Assembly: GCA_031291415.1 (NCBI GenBank)
Contig: JARLJB010000373.1
Location: forward strand, 1-33,401
Direction of reading: 5' to 3'
Source of the DNA: Telmatospirillum sp.
GTDB lineage: Bacteria > Pseudomonadota > Alphaproteobacteria > Rhodospirillales > Magnetospirillaceae
Length of the DNA stretch: 33,401 bases
In this document: positions 24,559-32,659 of the stretch, in pieces
Layout of the letters: each line of letters begins with the position of its first letter
Numbering within the stretch: position 1 is the stretch's first letter
Notes under the pieces: model-generated
Databases searched by the model: none
Seen by the model: only the letters and a program-made list of their open reading frames with translations
What the model was told of the DNA's origin: nothing
Translations under genes and position numbers: made by a program

Positions 24559-24578
24559 TAGTTCAACCTATTGAACTA
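24559..24578. promoter_or_regulatory. Perfect palindromic operator, probable IclR site
   Basis: TAGTTCAA-CCTA-TTGAACTA is a perfect 8-bp inverted repeat with a 4-bp spacer, 18 bp before the aldolase ATG and 137 bp before the IclR gene. IclR-family sites often contain GTTCAA/TTGAAC half-sites. A second short palindrome, CATCATGATG, is at 24543-24552. A possible -10 (TATACT, 24577-24582) overlaps the operator edge, consistent with repression. Confidence 0.7.
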
Positions 24579-24595
24579 TACTAGCGGAGCACGGT

Positions 24596-25513
24596 ATGAA
24601 TCCCATGAAGTTAAGAGGTGTCATTCCTCCAGTCCCGACCATCGTCGACCAGCAGGGAAATCTCGATAAGGTCGGCATGGGTAAGGTCATCGACAAATTA
24701 ATTGCGTCCGACGTTAAGGGTCTTCTCTTTCTCGGTAGTGGCGGAGAGTTCTGCCACATGACGAATAGTTTACGTAAACAGGTTGCGGAATTCGCCATTG
24801 CTTATACGAATGGCCGTCTTCCAACTCTTGTTTGCGTCGGGGCTCCCGGTACAGCGGAAGTCATCGATCTTGGTCGCCATGCGCAAGCCAGCGGCGTCGA
24901 CGGCGTGCTCATCATCAATCCGTACTACGCCCTGCTCAGCCAGGAGCATCTCTATTTTCATTACACAAAGATCGCCGAAGCCCTGGATTTGCCGATCTTT
25001 CTTTACAATTTTCCGGCATTGACCAGCCAGGATATCAACATTTCCTTGATTTCATCTCTGGCCAAAAATTGTAAAAACATAGTTGGTATCAAAGATACGG
25101 TCGATAATATCAGCCATACGCGACAAATAATTACATCTGTAAAAGCAGAACGACCAGATTTCATGGTGTTTTCCGGTTTTGACGAATATCTATTGGATAA
25201 TCTCATTCTCGGCGGCAACGGCGCCATTCCGGCGACCTCTAATATCGCGCCTGAGATCTGTTGCGGAATTTTCCAAGCCTTCGAGGCGCGGAACTTCCCC
25301 GAGGCCATCGCCCTGCAACAGCAACTGGCTCAATTGGTGCCGCTCTACGGGCTGGAACCGGCGCATTTCGGTGTGATCAAGGAGGCCATGCGAATGACCG
25401 GCCTCGACATTTCGACGGCTGTGCTGCCGCCGATCACGCCGCTTTCCGAGGACAAGAAGAAGGTCCTGGCAGCCATTCTGGCCCGCGCCGGCCTGTTGTC
25501 ACCGAAAGGCTGA
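24596..25513 (+). CDS. DapA/KDG-aldolase family lyase, sugar-acid branch
   Basis: A 305-residue TIM-barrel class I aldolase. FLGSGGEFCHMT (about residues 45-56) corresponds to the GxxGE carboxylate-binding loop, Y137 in LYNFP is the catalytic Tyr, and K166 in IVGIKDT is the Schiff-base Lys. It is unlikely to be the lysine-pathway DapA, because it sits with an Edd-type dehydratase, an MFS importer and an IclR regulator. E. coli YagE/YjhH-type 2-keto-3-deoxy-sugar-acid aldolases are the nearest parallels. The first two thirds are visibly AT-richer than neighbours (for example 25000-25200), while the last third has the local GC-rich style. This suggests transfer or a mosaic origin. The start is ATG 24596, with GCGGAG upstream. 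Confidence 0.88.
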   Translation: MNPMKLRGVIPPVPTIVDQQGNLDKVGMGKVIDKLIASDVKGLLFLGSGGEFCHMTNSLRKQVAEFAIAYTNGRLPTLVCVGAPGTAEVIDLGRHAQASGVDGVLIINPYYALLSQEHLYFHYTKIAEALDLPIFLYNFPALTSQDINISLISSLAKNCKNIVGIKDTVDNISHTRQIITSVKAERPDFMVFSGFDEYLLDNLILGGNGAIPATSNIAPEICCGIFQAFEARNFPEAIALQQQLAQLVPLYGLEPAHFGVIKEAMRMTGLDISTAVLPPITPLSEDKKKVLAAILARAGLLSPKG

Positions 25514-25524
25514 GGAATAGGTTA

Positions 25525-25540
25525 TCCCGGCAATCCGGGA
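25525..25540 (+). other. Intercistronic hairpin between aldolase and MFS genes
   Basis: TCCCGG-CAAT-CCGGGA, a perfect 6-bp stem, lies 12 bp after the aldolase stop inside a 100-bp gap. It could stabilise the upstream mRNA segment or give partial termination. A matching hairpin is found in the next gap (26956-26975). Confidence 0.45.
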
Positions 25541-25613
25541 GACCGCCGATCCATACGCAACATGTCAAAAAAACAAATACTGAACAAAATATGGGATCAA
25601 AGGGAGGTCCATC

Positions 25614-26921
25614 GTGACAAGAGAAATAGACAAGCCAATTCCGTCGGGAAGATGGTGGCGAATCATTCCTCCGACTATCCTTGTTTACATATTTTCATTC
25701 ATGGATAGAACGAATATCGGCTTTGCCATGGCCGGCGGCATGAACGAATCACTTTCGATGACCGCTTCCGTTTCGGGTCTTGCGGCCGGTATCTTCTTCG
25801 TCGGCTATATCATGCTGCAGGTTCCCGGCGGGCATATCGCCGAACATGGCAGCGCCAAGAAATTCATCGGCGTCTCCATTCTGGCCTGGGGCGGTCTGTC
25901 GATCCTCTGCGGTTTCGTGCAAAGCGCCAATCAGCTTCTCCTTGTCCGCTTCCTGATCGGCGTCGCCGAAGGCGGGGTCTGGCCGGCGACGCTGGTCATC
26001 CTCAGCCATTGGTTTCCCAATGAGGAACGCGGCCGGGCCAACGCCTATTTCCTGATGAACATCGCCGTCGCCTCGATCATCACGGCGCCGGTGTCAGGTT
26101 GGATCATCAGTAATTTCGGATGGCGTTGGGTTTTCATGGGCGAAGGACTTTTCTCGCTTCTCCTGATTTTTGTCTGGTGGCCGCTGATCAGCGATCGCCC
26201 CGAGGAGGCCAAGTGGATCAGCCCGGAGGAAAAGAACTACCTCGTCACCAAACTGCGCGAGGAACAGGCGGAACTGAAGACGGGTGGGGCGCGGGTCTCC
26301 TACCGGGCGCTTTTTGGCGATCTCAATTTGTGGCGGCTGGTCGGCATCTATTTCTTCTACCAGGTCGGGATCTATGGCTTCTCGATGTGGTTGCCGTCCA
26401 TTCTGAAAGGTTTGACCAATAGCGGCATGACCGGTGTCGGCATTCTTTCGATGTTCCCCTACATCGCGATGATCGGCGGCCTCTATCTCTTCGCTCAGCT
26501 TTCCGATCGCAGCATGAACAGGCGGCGATACACCGCCATGCCGATCATTCTGTTCGCCCTGTCATTCCTACTGTCGACGCTCCTCAAGGATCAGATTTGG
26601 GTTTCCTATGCCTTCCTGGTTCTGTGCGGCTTCTTCATGCAGTCGGCGTCCAGCATCTTCTGGACGATTCCGCCGCTGACATTCCCCAACGAGGTGGCCG
26701 GCGGGGCCCGCGGCATCATCAACGCACTCGGCAATCTCGGTGGTTTCATCGGCCCGTTCGCCGTCGGGTGGTTCCGGACCTCCTTCGACAGCTACGACGC
26801 TGGAATCTACTTTCTGGTCGTCGCCTTGGTCGCCGGTTTCCTGCTGACGCTGACTTTGCCGGAAAACACCACCGGCAAGGTGCAGAAGGTCGAAGGCCTC
26901 GGCCGGAAAGTGTCGGCCTGA
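25614..26921 (+). CDS. MFS transporter, anion:cation symporter (ACS) type
   Basis: A 435-residue protein with 12 predicted membrane segments. It starts WWRIIPPTILVYIFSFMDRTNIGFAMAGGMNESL, with the FMDRxNIGFA motif characteristic of the ACS family that imports sugar acids such as glucarate, galactonate and hexuronates, and related anions. LLLVRFLIGVAEGGVWPATLVILSHWFPNEERGRANAYF (about 105-145) is the family signature. It is flanked by an aldolase and a dehydratase, so it probably brings in the aldonic or aldaric acid that they degrade. GTG 25614 is used, with an excellent GGGAGGT upstream. It is in the cytoplasmic membrane. Confidence 0.93.
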   Translation: MTREIDKPIPSGRWWRIIPPTILVYIFSFMDRTNIGFAMAGGMNESLSMTASVSGLAAGIFFVGYIMLQVPGGHIAEHGSAKKFIGVSILAWGGLSILCGFVQSANQLLLVRFLIGVAEGGVWPATLVILSHWFPNEERGRANAYFLMNIAVASIITAPVSGWIISNFGWRWVFMGEGLFSLLLIFVWWPLISDRPEEAKWISPEEKNYLVTKLREEQAELKTGGARVSYRALFGDLNLWRLVGIYFFYQVGIYGFSMWLPSILKGLTNSGMTGVGILSMFPYIAMIGGLYLFAQLSDRSMNRRRYTAMPIILFALSFLLSTLLKDQIWVSYAFLVLCGFFMQSASSIFWTIPPLTFPNEVAGGARGIINALGNLGGFIGPFAVGWFRTSFDSYDAGIYFLVVALVAGFLLTLTLPENTTGKVQKVEGLGRKVSA

Positions 26922-26955
26922 TCCTGCAAATTGAAAAAAAGACAATGAAAAGGAC

Positions 26956-26975
26956 GGCGCGGGATACCCCGCGCC
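26956..26975 (+). other. Intercistronic hairpin before the dehydratase gene
   Basis: GGCGCGGG-ATAC-CCCGCGCC is a perfect 8-bp GC-rich stem extended by GGAC/GTCC across a one-base bulge. It lies between the MFS stop (26921) and the RBS AAGGAG before 27001. Without a T-tract it is more likely an mRNA stability or processing element than a full terminator. Confidence 0.5.
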
Positions 26976-27000
26976 GGTCCAGAGACAAGGAGAACCACCA

Positions 27001-28722
27001 ATGACTAAGCAGCGATGCCGTACCGTGCGAGGCCTGTGGGCCCAGGTCGATGCGCTGATGCTCGGCATGAACTGGAGTGAGGAGGATATCGAAAAGCCGC
27101 ATATCCTCATCGATGATGTGCAAGGCGACAGCCATCCCGGCAGCTTCCACCTCGACGTGTTGAGCGACGAGGCTGGTATTGGTGTCTATGAGACAGGCGG
27201 CAAGCCGGCGAAGTTTCATGTCACGGATATCTGCGACGGCTGGGCGCAGGGCCACGACGGCATGAATTATATTCTGCCGTCGCGGGAAATCATCGCCGAC
27301 ATGGTCGAGATCCATGCCTCGGTTATTCCTTGGGACGGCATGATTCTGCTTTCGGGATGCGACAAGTCGGTGCCGGCTCATCTGATGGCGGCGGCCCGCA
27401 TGGACATCCCGACGATCCATATCCCAAGCGGTTCGATGCGGGCCGGTCCCGGCAATTCGACCTCGGGCCTGGCCGGTCCGCTGACCGCTCGCGCCAAGAA
27501 AGGGCAGGGTACGGCCGAGGAAATGCGGGACTTCAAGCTGACTGGCTGTCCGTCCTGCGGCGCCTGCCAGTTCATGGGCACCGCCAGCACCATGCAATGT
27601 CTGTCCGAGGCCGCCGGCCTTGCCCTGCCGGGCACGGCCCTGATGCCGGCCACCTTCATGGATATCCGCCGCATGGCGCGGCGGGCCGGCAAAAAGATCA
27701 TGGAGCTGGCAGACAAAAACATCACCGCGCGGAAGATTCTCAGCCAGGCCGCCCTGCACAACGCCATAAAAGTGCATGCCGCCATCGGCGGCAGCACCAA
27801 CGCTTTGATTCACATCCCGGCGCTGGCGCATGAGCTGGATCTGCCCCTCGATCCCAAGCTCTTCGATAGCATCGGCCAGGAAATTCCCTATCTGACTAAC
27901 ATCCAGCCCAGCGGCAAATATGTCACCGAGCTGTTCTGGTTTGCCGGCGGCGTCCCGATGATCCAGTGGCTGATCAAGGATCACCTCGATCTCGACGTGA
28001 TGACCGTCACCGGCCGGCCGTTGGGAGAAAATCTCGACATTCTCTGGAAGGAGGGATTCTTCGACCGCTGCCTCCAACATCTCACGACATTCGGCATCCC
28101 CGCCGAGGAGATCATCCGGCGTCCCGAGAACGCCAAGCAGCGCGGTTCGATCGCCGTGCTGGGCGGCAATCTCGCCCCCGACGGCGCCGTGGTGAAATAT
28201 TCCGCGGTTGCCGCCGCCATGCTCACCCACACGGGCCGGGCCGCGGTCTTCGACAGCGAGGAGGCTGCCCAGGCGGCGATCATCGCCGGCCGCATCAATC
28301 CCGGCGACGTCGTCGTCATCCGCTATGAAGGCCCGAAAGGGTCCGGCATGCCTGAAATGTTCATGACGACCGACGCCATCGTCTTTGACGAACGGCTGAA
28401 CGGCACGGTTGCCGTCGTCACCGACGGCCGCTTCTCCGGTGCGACACGAGGCCCCTGCATCGGGCATGTTTCGCCGGAAGCAGTGGAGGGCGGTCCGATA
28501 GCCTTGGCGGAAAATGACGATCTTATCGAAATTGACATCCCGGCGCGGAGCCTGCGGATCGTCGGCGTGGCCGGCGTCAGGAAATCCCCCGAAGAGATCA
28601 CGGCGATTCTGCAAACGCGTGAAGCCGCCTGGCGCTTGCCCGACATGCCGCCGAAAAGGGGCGTCCTCAAACGCTATTCGCGAAATGCGGTGTCGGCCAT
28701 GGCCGGTGCCTATATGAAGTGA
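27001..28722 (+). CDS. IlvD/Edd family dehydratase (sugar-acid dehydratase)
   Basis: A 573-residue iron-sulfur dehydratase. Recognisable blocks are [30 protein letters not shown] (C78), [18 protein letters not shown] (C120), [21 protein letters not shown] (C183-C189) and [21 protein letters not shown]. The C terminus has the [18 protein letters not shown] swivel motif. Two cluster-ligand cysteines of the family (GCDK and CGAC) are present. The first, expected near the PCN motif, is replaced by [10 protein letters not shown], as I recall also for the E. coli YjhG/YagF xylonate dehydratases. With the aldolase and MFS genes it likely dehydrates an aldonic acid to the 2-keto-3-deoxy acid. RBS AAGGAG before ATG 27001. 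Confidence 0.93.
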   Translation: MTKQRCRTVRGLWAQVDALMLGMNWSEEDIEKPHILIDDVQGDSHPGSFHLDVLSDEAGIGVYETGGKPAKFHVTDICDGWAQGHDGMNYILPSREIIADMVEIHASVIPWDGMILLSGCDKSVPAHLMAAARMDIPTIHIPSGSMRAGPGNSTSGLAGPLTARAKKGQGTAEEMRDFKLTGCPSCGACQFMGTASTMQCLSEAAGLALPGTALMPATFMDIRRMARRAGKKIMELADKNITARKILSQAALHNAIKVHAAIGGSTNALIHIPALAHELDLPLDPKLFDSIGQEIPYLTNIQPSGKYVTELFWFAGGVPMIQWLIKDHLDLDVMTVTGRPLGENLDILWKEGFFDRCLQHLTTFGIPAEEIIRRPENAKQRGSIAVLGGNLAPDGAVVKYSAVAAAMLTHTGRAAVFDSEEAAQAAIIAGRINPGDVVVIRYEGPKGSGMPEMFMTTDAIVFDERLNGTVAVVTDGRFSGATRGPCIGHVSPEAVEGGPIALAENDDLIEIDIPARSLRIVGVAGVRKSPEEITAILQTREAAWRLPDMPPKRGVLKRYSRNAVSAMAGAYMK

Positions 28723-28731
28723 GTTTGCGCA

Positions 28732-28767
28732 GCAAACAGGCGGCCGGAGCGACGACTGCCTGTTTGC
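28732..28767 (+). terminator. Hairpin after the dehydratase gene
   Basis: GCAAACAGGC (28732-28741) and GCCTGTTTGC (28758-28767) make a perfect 10-bp stem 9 bp past the stop codon. No T-run follows, so it is a probable operon end or 3'-protecting structure. Confidence 0.6.
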
Positions 28768-28793
28768 CGGGCGCTGTTGCGGGACGTCATCCG

Positions 28794-28850
28794 GCCCGAG
28801 CGGCGTTTGAGCTAGCTTTAGCCGGAGGCGATAGCGTCGCATAGAACTCG
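28794..28850. repeat. Dispersed GC-rich repeat, copy C
   Basis: GGCCCGAGCGGCG, TTTGAGC, AGCCGGAGGCG and GCGTCGCATAGAAC align in order with copy A (178-235). It sits 27 bp downstream of the hairpin ending the dehydratase operon. Relative to the adjacent gene its orientation is opposite to that of copies A and B. Confidence 0.7.
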
Positions 28851-28905
28851 TGCTTTGGGGTATTCTTCCACAATCACGAAATCATCTGGCTCGCTGTCTG
28901 GAACG

Positions 28906-29538
28906 ATGATGCTCTTTCACACTTGGCTGACTTTCGTTGCCGTCAATCTTGTCGTTTCCTATACGCCCGGTCCCAATATGCTGCTCTCGATGTCGACCGG
29001 GCTTTTGCATGGGCCGCGGCATGCCCTTGTCACGGCTGCCGGCCTGCTGGTCAGCATGTGGGTGCCGATGGCCGCTTCGACGGCCGGCCTCGGTGTCGTC
29101 CTGGCGACCTCGGCCACCGCCTTTCAGGTGGTGAAATGGTGCGGTGTCGGTTATCTGGCCTGGTTGGGCGTGAAGCTTTGGCGGGCACCATCGATGATGG
29201 TTGCGGGCGATGCCAAGGACGCGCCCGCCGCGCCAAGCCATCGCTCACTGATCATTCAGGCTTTCGGTGTCGGTCTCAGCAATCCGAAAGCCATCATTTT
29301 CTTTACGGCGCTGTTCCCCCAGTTCATCGATCCGTCGCAGTCGTTTCTGCCGCAGATGTTTCTGCTGGCGGGCACCTTCAGCGTGATCGAGTTTTGCATG
29401 ATCATGTCGACCGCCGCCGGAGCCGGAACTCTTGCCCCGTGGCTGGCGCGCGGCGATCGTGCCCGCTGGATCAACCGCCTGAGCGGTGGCGTCCTGGTCG
29501 TGGCCGCCATTTTGCTGGCCGGTGTGCGCAGGGTGTGA
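28906..29538 (+). CDS. LysE/RhtB family exporter
   Basis: A 210-residue protein with about six hydrophobic segments. The N-terminal block FVAVNLVVSYTPGPNMLLSMSTGLLHGPRHALVTAAGLL carries the TPGPNM(L)L motif diagnostic of LysE/RhtB amino-acid and metabolite exporters. LSNPKAIIFFTALFPQFID (about 128-146) is the second family motif. It pumps amino acids or related solutes out across the cytoplasmic membrane; the substrate is unknown. ATG 28906 is preferred to the in-frame ATG 28855, which lies next to repeat C. Its stop overlaps a GTG (GTGA at 29535-29538) that could start the next gene, suggesting coupling. Confidence 0.9.
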   Translation: MMLFHTWLTFVAVNLVVSYTPGPNMLLSMSTGLLHGPRHALVTAAGLLVSMWVPMAASTAGLGVVLATSATAFQVVKWCGVGYLAWLGVKLWRAPSMMVAGDAKDAPAAPSHRSLIIQAFGVGLSNPKAIIFFTALFPQFIDPSQSFLPQMFLLAGTFSVIEFCMIMSTAAGAGTLAPWLARGDRARWINRLSGGVLVVAAILLAGVRRV

Positions 29539-29546
29539 CCGTCGCG

Positions 29547-30665
29547 ATGGTGTCGCGCCGGCTTTTTGTTCTCGTCGGACTTGCCTTTGCATCTCTTTGG
29601 CCACCGGCCGAGGCAGCCGAACCGACGATCGCGCGCGGCATCGTGCCGGTTCCCGAGGGGCAGACCAACCATGCGCCCGGCCTCGTCGAATTGACCGATG
29701 GCAGACTTCTGGTCTGCTGGTATTCCGGGACCAGCGAAGCCAACGAAGATACCCGGATCCTCTGTTCCGACAGCACCGATCGCGGTGGCAGCTGGTCGTT
29801 GCCCAGGGTGGTCGTGGATCGCGGCGAGCAGGCCTTTGGCGCCGAAGCTGCCAACAAAAGCCCGGGCAATGTCACCCTGCATTTCGACGGACGCGGCCGC
29901 CTATGGCTGATCTACGGCGTCATTCAGCGCTGGGACTGGCCTTTGATCGGTAATGTCTGTCGTAACTGGCTTTGTGGCCGGGTCGACGCCAAGGTCTCGG
30001 CCGACCTCGGTGAGACCTGGTCGGCGGCGGTGCGCCTTGACGACCAAACCGGCGCTTTGCCGCGGGCCAAGCCTGTTCACGTCGACCGTTTGGGCGATAT
30101 TCTGCCGCTCTATCGGGAAGGAGACGAGACCGCCTATCTGCGCATCGTCGATCTGGCAGCGATGTCGCCGGGACAATCCTTGCCATTGCCATCAGGTTTG
30201 GTCGTGCCGCTGGTGGGCGAAGCGCTGATTCAACCCAGTCTGGTCGTTCAGCCGAACGGCCTGATCCGGGCTTATCTGCGCGACAGCCGGTCGGCGTCGG
30301 TATTCACCGCTCTGTTCGATCCCGCCAGTGGCCTGGCTGCGCCGGCGGTGCCGACCAATCTTCCCAATCCAGGCGCGGCGGTCGACGCCTGGCTCGACGA
30401 CGCCAGCCGTTTTGTGCTGGTCTACAATCCCAGCACCGGCGACCGCCACAGTTTGTCGCTGGCCCAATCGACCGATGGCGTGCATTTCCATCCGGGGTGC
30501 GATCTGGTGGCCAGCGGAGCTGAAGGCGACGTCGCCTATCCCACGGTGATCCGTTCGGCCAACGGCGACTGGCATGTGGTCTATTCGTCGGACGGCAAGA
30601 CCCGGATCCAGCATGTTCGCTTCAACGCCGCCTGGCTCGACCATTGTCTGGCTGCGCGGAACTAG
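29547..30665 (+). CDS. Exo-alpha-sialidase-like secreted beta-propeller protein
   Basis: A 372-residue protein. The signal peptide MVSRRLFVLVGLAFASLWPPAEA has cleavage after about residue 23 or 24. Asp-box motifs S-x-D-x-G-x-x-W occur at S76-W83 (STDRGGSW) and S151-W158 (SADLGETW), with a third degenerate one, STDGVHF, near the end. These belong to six-bladed propellers of the sialidase/neuraminidase (BNR) superfamily. Pairs such as HAPGLVELTDGRLLVCWYSG and GEALIQPSLVVQPNGLIRAYLRD match the sialidase-related family found in polysaccharide-degrading bacteria. Activity on sialic acid is not established. A GTG at 29535 overlapping the LysE stop is an alternative start adding four residues. The TAG stop is part of a CTAG next to repeat copy 2. 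Confidence 0.85.
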   Translation: MVSRRLFVLVGLAFASLWPPAEAAEPTIARGIVPVPEGQTNHAPGLVELTDGRLLVCWYSGTSEANEDTRILCSDSTDRGGSWSLPRVVVDRGEQAFGAEAANKSPGNVTLHFDGRGRLWLIYGVIQRWDWPLIGNVCRNWLCGRVDAKVSADLGETWSAAVRLDDQTGALPRAKPVHVDRLGDILPLYREGDETAYLRIVDLAAMSPGQSLPLPSGLVVPLVGEALIQPSLVVQPNGLIRAYLRDSRSASVFTALFDPASGLAAPAVPTNLPNPGAAVDAWLDDASRFVLVYNPSTGDRHSLSLAQSTDGVHFHPGCDLVASGAEGDVAYPTVIRSANGDWHVVYSSDGKTRIQHVRFNAAWLDHCLAARN

Positions 30666-30685
30666 AGGACCACATCATGTAGGTA

Positions 30686-30802
30686 GAAACAAATTGTCAG
30701 TGGCACCGGCGTCCCTGCCGGTGTTCCGGCGTGAGCCGGAAAGGGTCCGCTTGGCGGCGGCACACCGGCAGGGACGCCGGTGCCACTCGTGTTTCATCCA
30801 GG
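30686..30802. repeat. 117-bp palindromic repeat, copy 2
   Basis: Same length and almost the same sequence as 11737-11853. The outer stem of 23 bp is perfect here: GGCACCGGCGTCC... pairs with the mirrored ...GGACGCCGGTGCC. The inner hairpin is TCCGGC-GTGA-GCCGGA. It fills the gap between two convergent genes whose TAG stop codons lie in CTAG at 30662-30665 and 30848-30851. It may double as a bidirectional terminator. Confidence 0.85.
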
Positions 30803-30847
30803 CGGGTCGGCCCCAAGGCCGGTGGCGAACTGAGATGAAACGCGCCA

Positions 30848-31282
30848 CTAGCTGTTGGTTTCGCCACGCTTGCCCTGCAGCAACTGCGCCAGGCAGCTTG
30901 CTTGCCCGCTAGGCGTCAGGTTACGGCTTCGCAATTCGGCATGGGTGACCCGTTGTGCCCCCTTGTCGTCGTAAAGGAACACATCAAGGACGCAGCCGGG
31001 GCCGAAATACTGCCAGACCTCAGCCGGCGTTTCGCGGCGGCGATAGCCGGGGTCGCCCAGTTTGGCCACCACCTCGCCGGCCGCCAGTCCCTTGAGATGG
31101 CCCGGATCGTCGCCCGGTTCTCCCGGCTTCGGGGCGGTTCCGTCAAGACCCGGCGTCCCGTCGCCCGGCAGTGGACCGCCGGGACGGCCCAGCGATGCCG
31201 TGGATTGCGGCGCCTGGCAGGCGGCCAGAAAGCACAGCGCAGCCAGGGCGAGGAGATGAAGAGAGCGACGGCGGAGTTGCAT
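30848..31282 (-). CDS. BamE/SmpA-like lipoprotein
   Basis: A 144-residue lipoprotein. MQLRRRSLHLLALAALCFLAAC gives a lipidated Cys22, and a Gly/Pro-rich linker follows (about 30-60). The C-terminal domain, LKGLAAGEVVAKLGDPGYRRRETPAEVWQYFGPGCVLDVFLYDDKGAQRVTHAEL, matches the short SmpA/OmlA (BamE) alpha-beta fold pattern: a helix with LxG(D)P, then WxY and C-xLDVFLY strands. A role at the outer membrane is plausible; it is not the canonical BamE by sequence. Start ATG 31282. The stop TAG lies in the CTAG bordering repeat copy 2. Confidence 0.75.
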   Translation of the reverse strand: MQLRRRSLHLLALAALCFLAACQAPQSTASLGRPGGPLPGDGTPGLDGTAPKPGEPGDDPGHLKGLAAGEVVAKLGDPGYRRRETPAEVWQYFGPGCVLDVFLYDDKGAQRVTHAELRSRNLTPSGQASCLAQLLQGKRGETNS

Positions 31283-31374
31283 GGTGGAGTCCGGTCATGA
31301 AGGCTTGCTGCAGAATAGCCGTCCTCCGGTTTTTGGCAACCGCTGACGACACCACTGGCGCGGGAGCCGAAGGG

Positions 31375-31390
31375 GGAGGTGTCTACCTCC
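31375..31390 (-). terminator. Short hairpin downstream of the EI24 gene
   Basis: GGAGGT-GTCT-ACCTCC is a perfect 6-bp stem 12 bp beyond the EI24 stop on the minus strand, inside the 120-bp gap before the BamE-like lipoprotein gene. No T-run follows, so termination is uncertain. Confidence 0.35.
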
Positions 31391-31402
31391 GGGCTTCTCG
31401 TG

Positions 31403-32077
31403 TCATGCGTCCTTCGAACGCAGCTTTTCCACTTCATGGACCATGGCGGCGGTGGCGATCAGCGGCGCCAGAAGGTTGACCAACGGCAGCGTCGACACCA
31501 AGGCGAGTACGATGCCCAGCAACCAAAGGCGCAGCCAGTGGCGCCGGCGCAGCCGATCGGCGGCGGCGGGTTCGAGGCGCCGCCAGGCCGCCATTTCAAA
31601 ATAGTCCCGCGCCAGCAGATAGCCGTTGACGATGCAATAGAGGGCGGCCCCAATGCCGGCGACCAGCAGCAGCAGATAGATCGGCAATGCCAGCAAATTG
31701 ACCAGCAGAGCGACGGCGGCAAAGCGCAAGGCACCCCAGCCGATCTCGATCAGACCCTGATGGCGGGGCGCCGGCAGGGCCGGGTAATAGCGGGCCTCCA
31801 CCGCCGTGGCGATTTCATCTTGCAGGAAGCCCAGCACCAGCGTCGCGACACTGGGAAACAGAATCAGGGCGATCACGAAGATGGCCAAGCCTCCCAGGAG
31901 GTCGGTGATGGTGTCGGCCCAACCGATTCCCCAGACATGCAAGCCGCTCAATCCCCAGCCGACCGCGGCATAGACCAGCAGATAGGTGACGAAAGTCGTC
32001 GACAGGCCGATCAGCAGAACCCTGCGGAAACGGGGATCGGACAATTGGGCAATGGCTTTGGCGAGCGAGGCAATCAT
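31403..32077 (-). CDS. EI24 domain (CysZ-like) membrane protein
   Basis: A 224-residue integral membrane protein with hydrophobic segments at about 20-42, 58-82, 115-150 and 182-212. The central segment FLQDEIATAVEARYYP following the second helix, and the DYFEMAAWRRL motif near 158-168, are typical of EI24/CysZ-type proteins. CysZ supports sulfate uptake, but most members of the family are uncharacterised, so no substrate is claimed. ATG 32077 is used; an in-frame ATG at 32095 would add six residues (MEILPP) and its own upstream RBS is poor. The RBS for 32077 is GGAG at slightly long spacing. It has no obvious sulfur-metabolism neighbour here. Confidence 0.85.
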   Translation of the reverse strand: MIASLAKAIAQLSDPRFRRVLLIGLSTTFVTYLLVYAAVGWGLSGLHVWGIGWADTITDLLGGLAIFVIALILFPSVATLVLGFLQDEIATAVEARYYPALPAPRHQGLIEIGWGALRFAAVALLVNLLALPIYLLLLVAGIGAALYCIVNGYLLARDYFEMAAWRRLEPAAADRLRRRHWLRLWLLGIVLALVSTLPLVNLLAPLIATAAMVHEVEKLRSKDA

Positions 32078-32157
32078 CGGCGGTAAAATCTCCATACCAG
32101 CCGGCAGGATAGGCGAAATTACCCCGATTGCCCAGGTCTTCCCCCCAGGACGGTTTG

Positions 32158-32490
32158 TCAGACGGCGGCCGATGAGTTCACGCCAACGCCGCGCCTCACC
32201 CAGGCCGACGGCCTTGGGAGATCGAAACCGATGGAAACCTGGTCATCGCGCGGTTTGAGGACGGAGGCGATCTCCTCGGCGGCGACGGCCGGATAGCCAT
32301 CGTCCAGATGCCAGATGGCATGAAGCAGGAAATGAGCCTCCCAAGGGGTCGGGGCGTAACTCTCGAAAACCTCGACGATGTCATCGATGACGGCGCGAAG
32401 CGCCAGCTGCTGGGTCTCGGCATCCGTCGGAACCAGGGCAAGTCGGAGTCTTTCCCTGATCGGATGCCAGTTTGGTGCGGCTTTCTGCAA
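32158..32490 (-). CDS. Small helical protein, unrecognised
   Basis: A 110-residue product if it starts at TTG 32490, which follows AAGGAAGG at 9 bases. Upstream in-frame ATGs at 32565 and 32607 lack comparable ribosome binding sites. The sequence is mostly helical (TDAETQQLALRAVIDDIVEVFESY, then PWEAHFLLHAIWHLDDGYPAVAAEEIASVLKP) with a Trp/His-rich middle and a low-complexity C terminus. I do not recognise a family. Codon use and the absence of low-complexity arginine runs argue that it is real. It is upstream of the EI24 gene on the same strand and diverges from glnK. Confidence 0.55.
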   Translation of the reverse strand: MQKAAPNWHPIRERLRLALVPTDAETQQLALRAVIDDIVEVFESYAPTPWEAHFLLHAIWHLDDGYPAVAAEEIASVLKPRDDQVSIGFDLPRPSAWVRRGVGVNSSAAV

Positions 32491-32659
32491 GATCGTTGAC
32501 CTTCCTTCGATATGCCATGTGTGATTTTGGAAGATGACTAGCAAATCGGATGCCAGACCGGCCATGGTCCGGTGGATGGGAACGTCAGGCTTTTGCGCGC
32601 CGATCAAAAAGGAGTGGTCAGAACAAAGAAATGCTATTTTTGAGCGAAACCGGAAAATG

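Noticed and set aside
26746-28842. 698-residue open frame on the minus strand opposite the dehydratase
   Set aside because: It mirrors the dehydratase coding sequence in a GC-rich genome and includes arginine/glycine-rich segments without any family resemblance.
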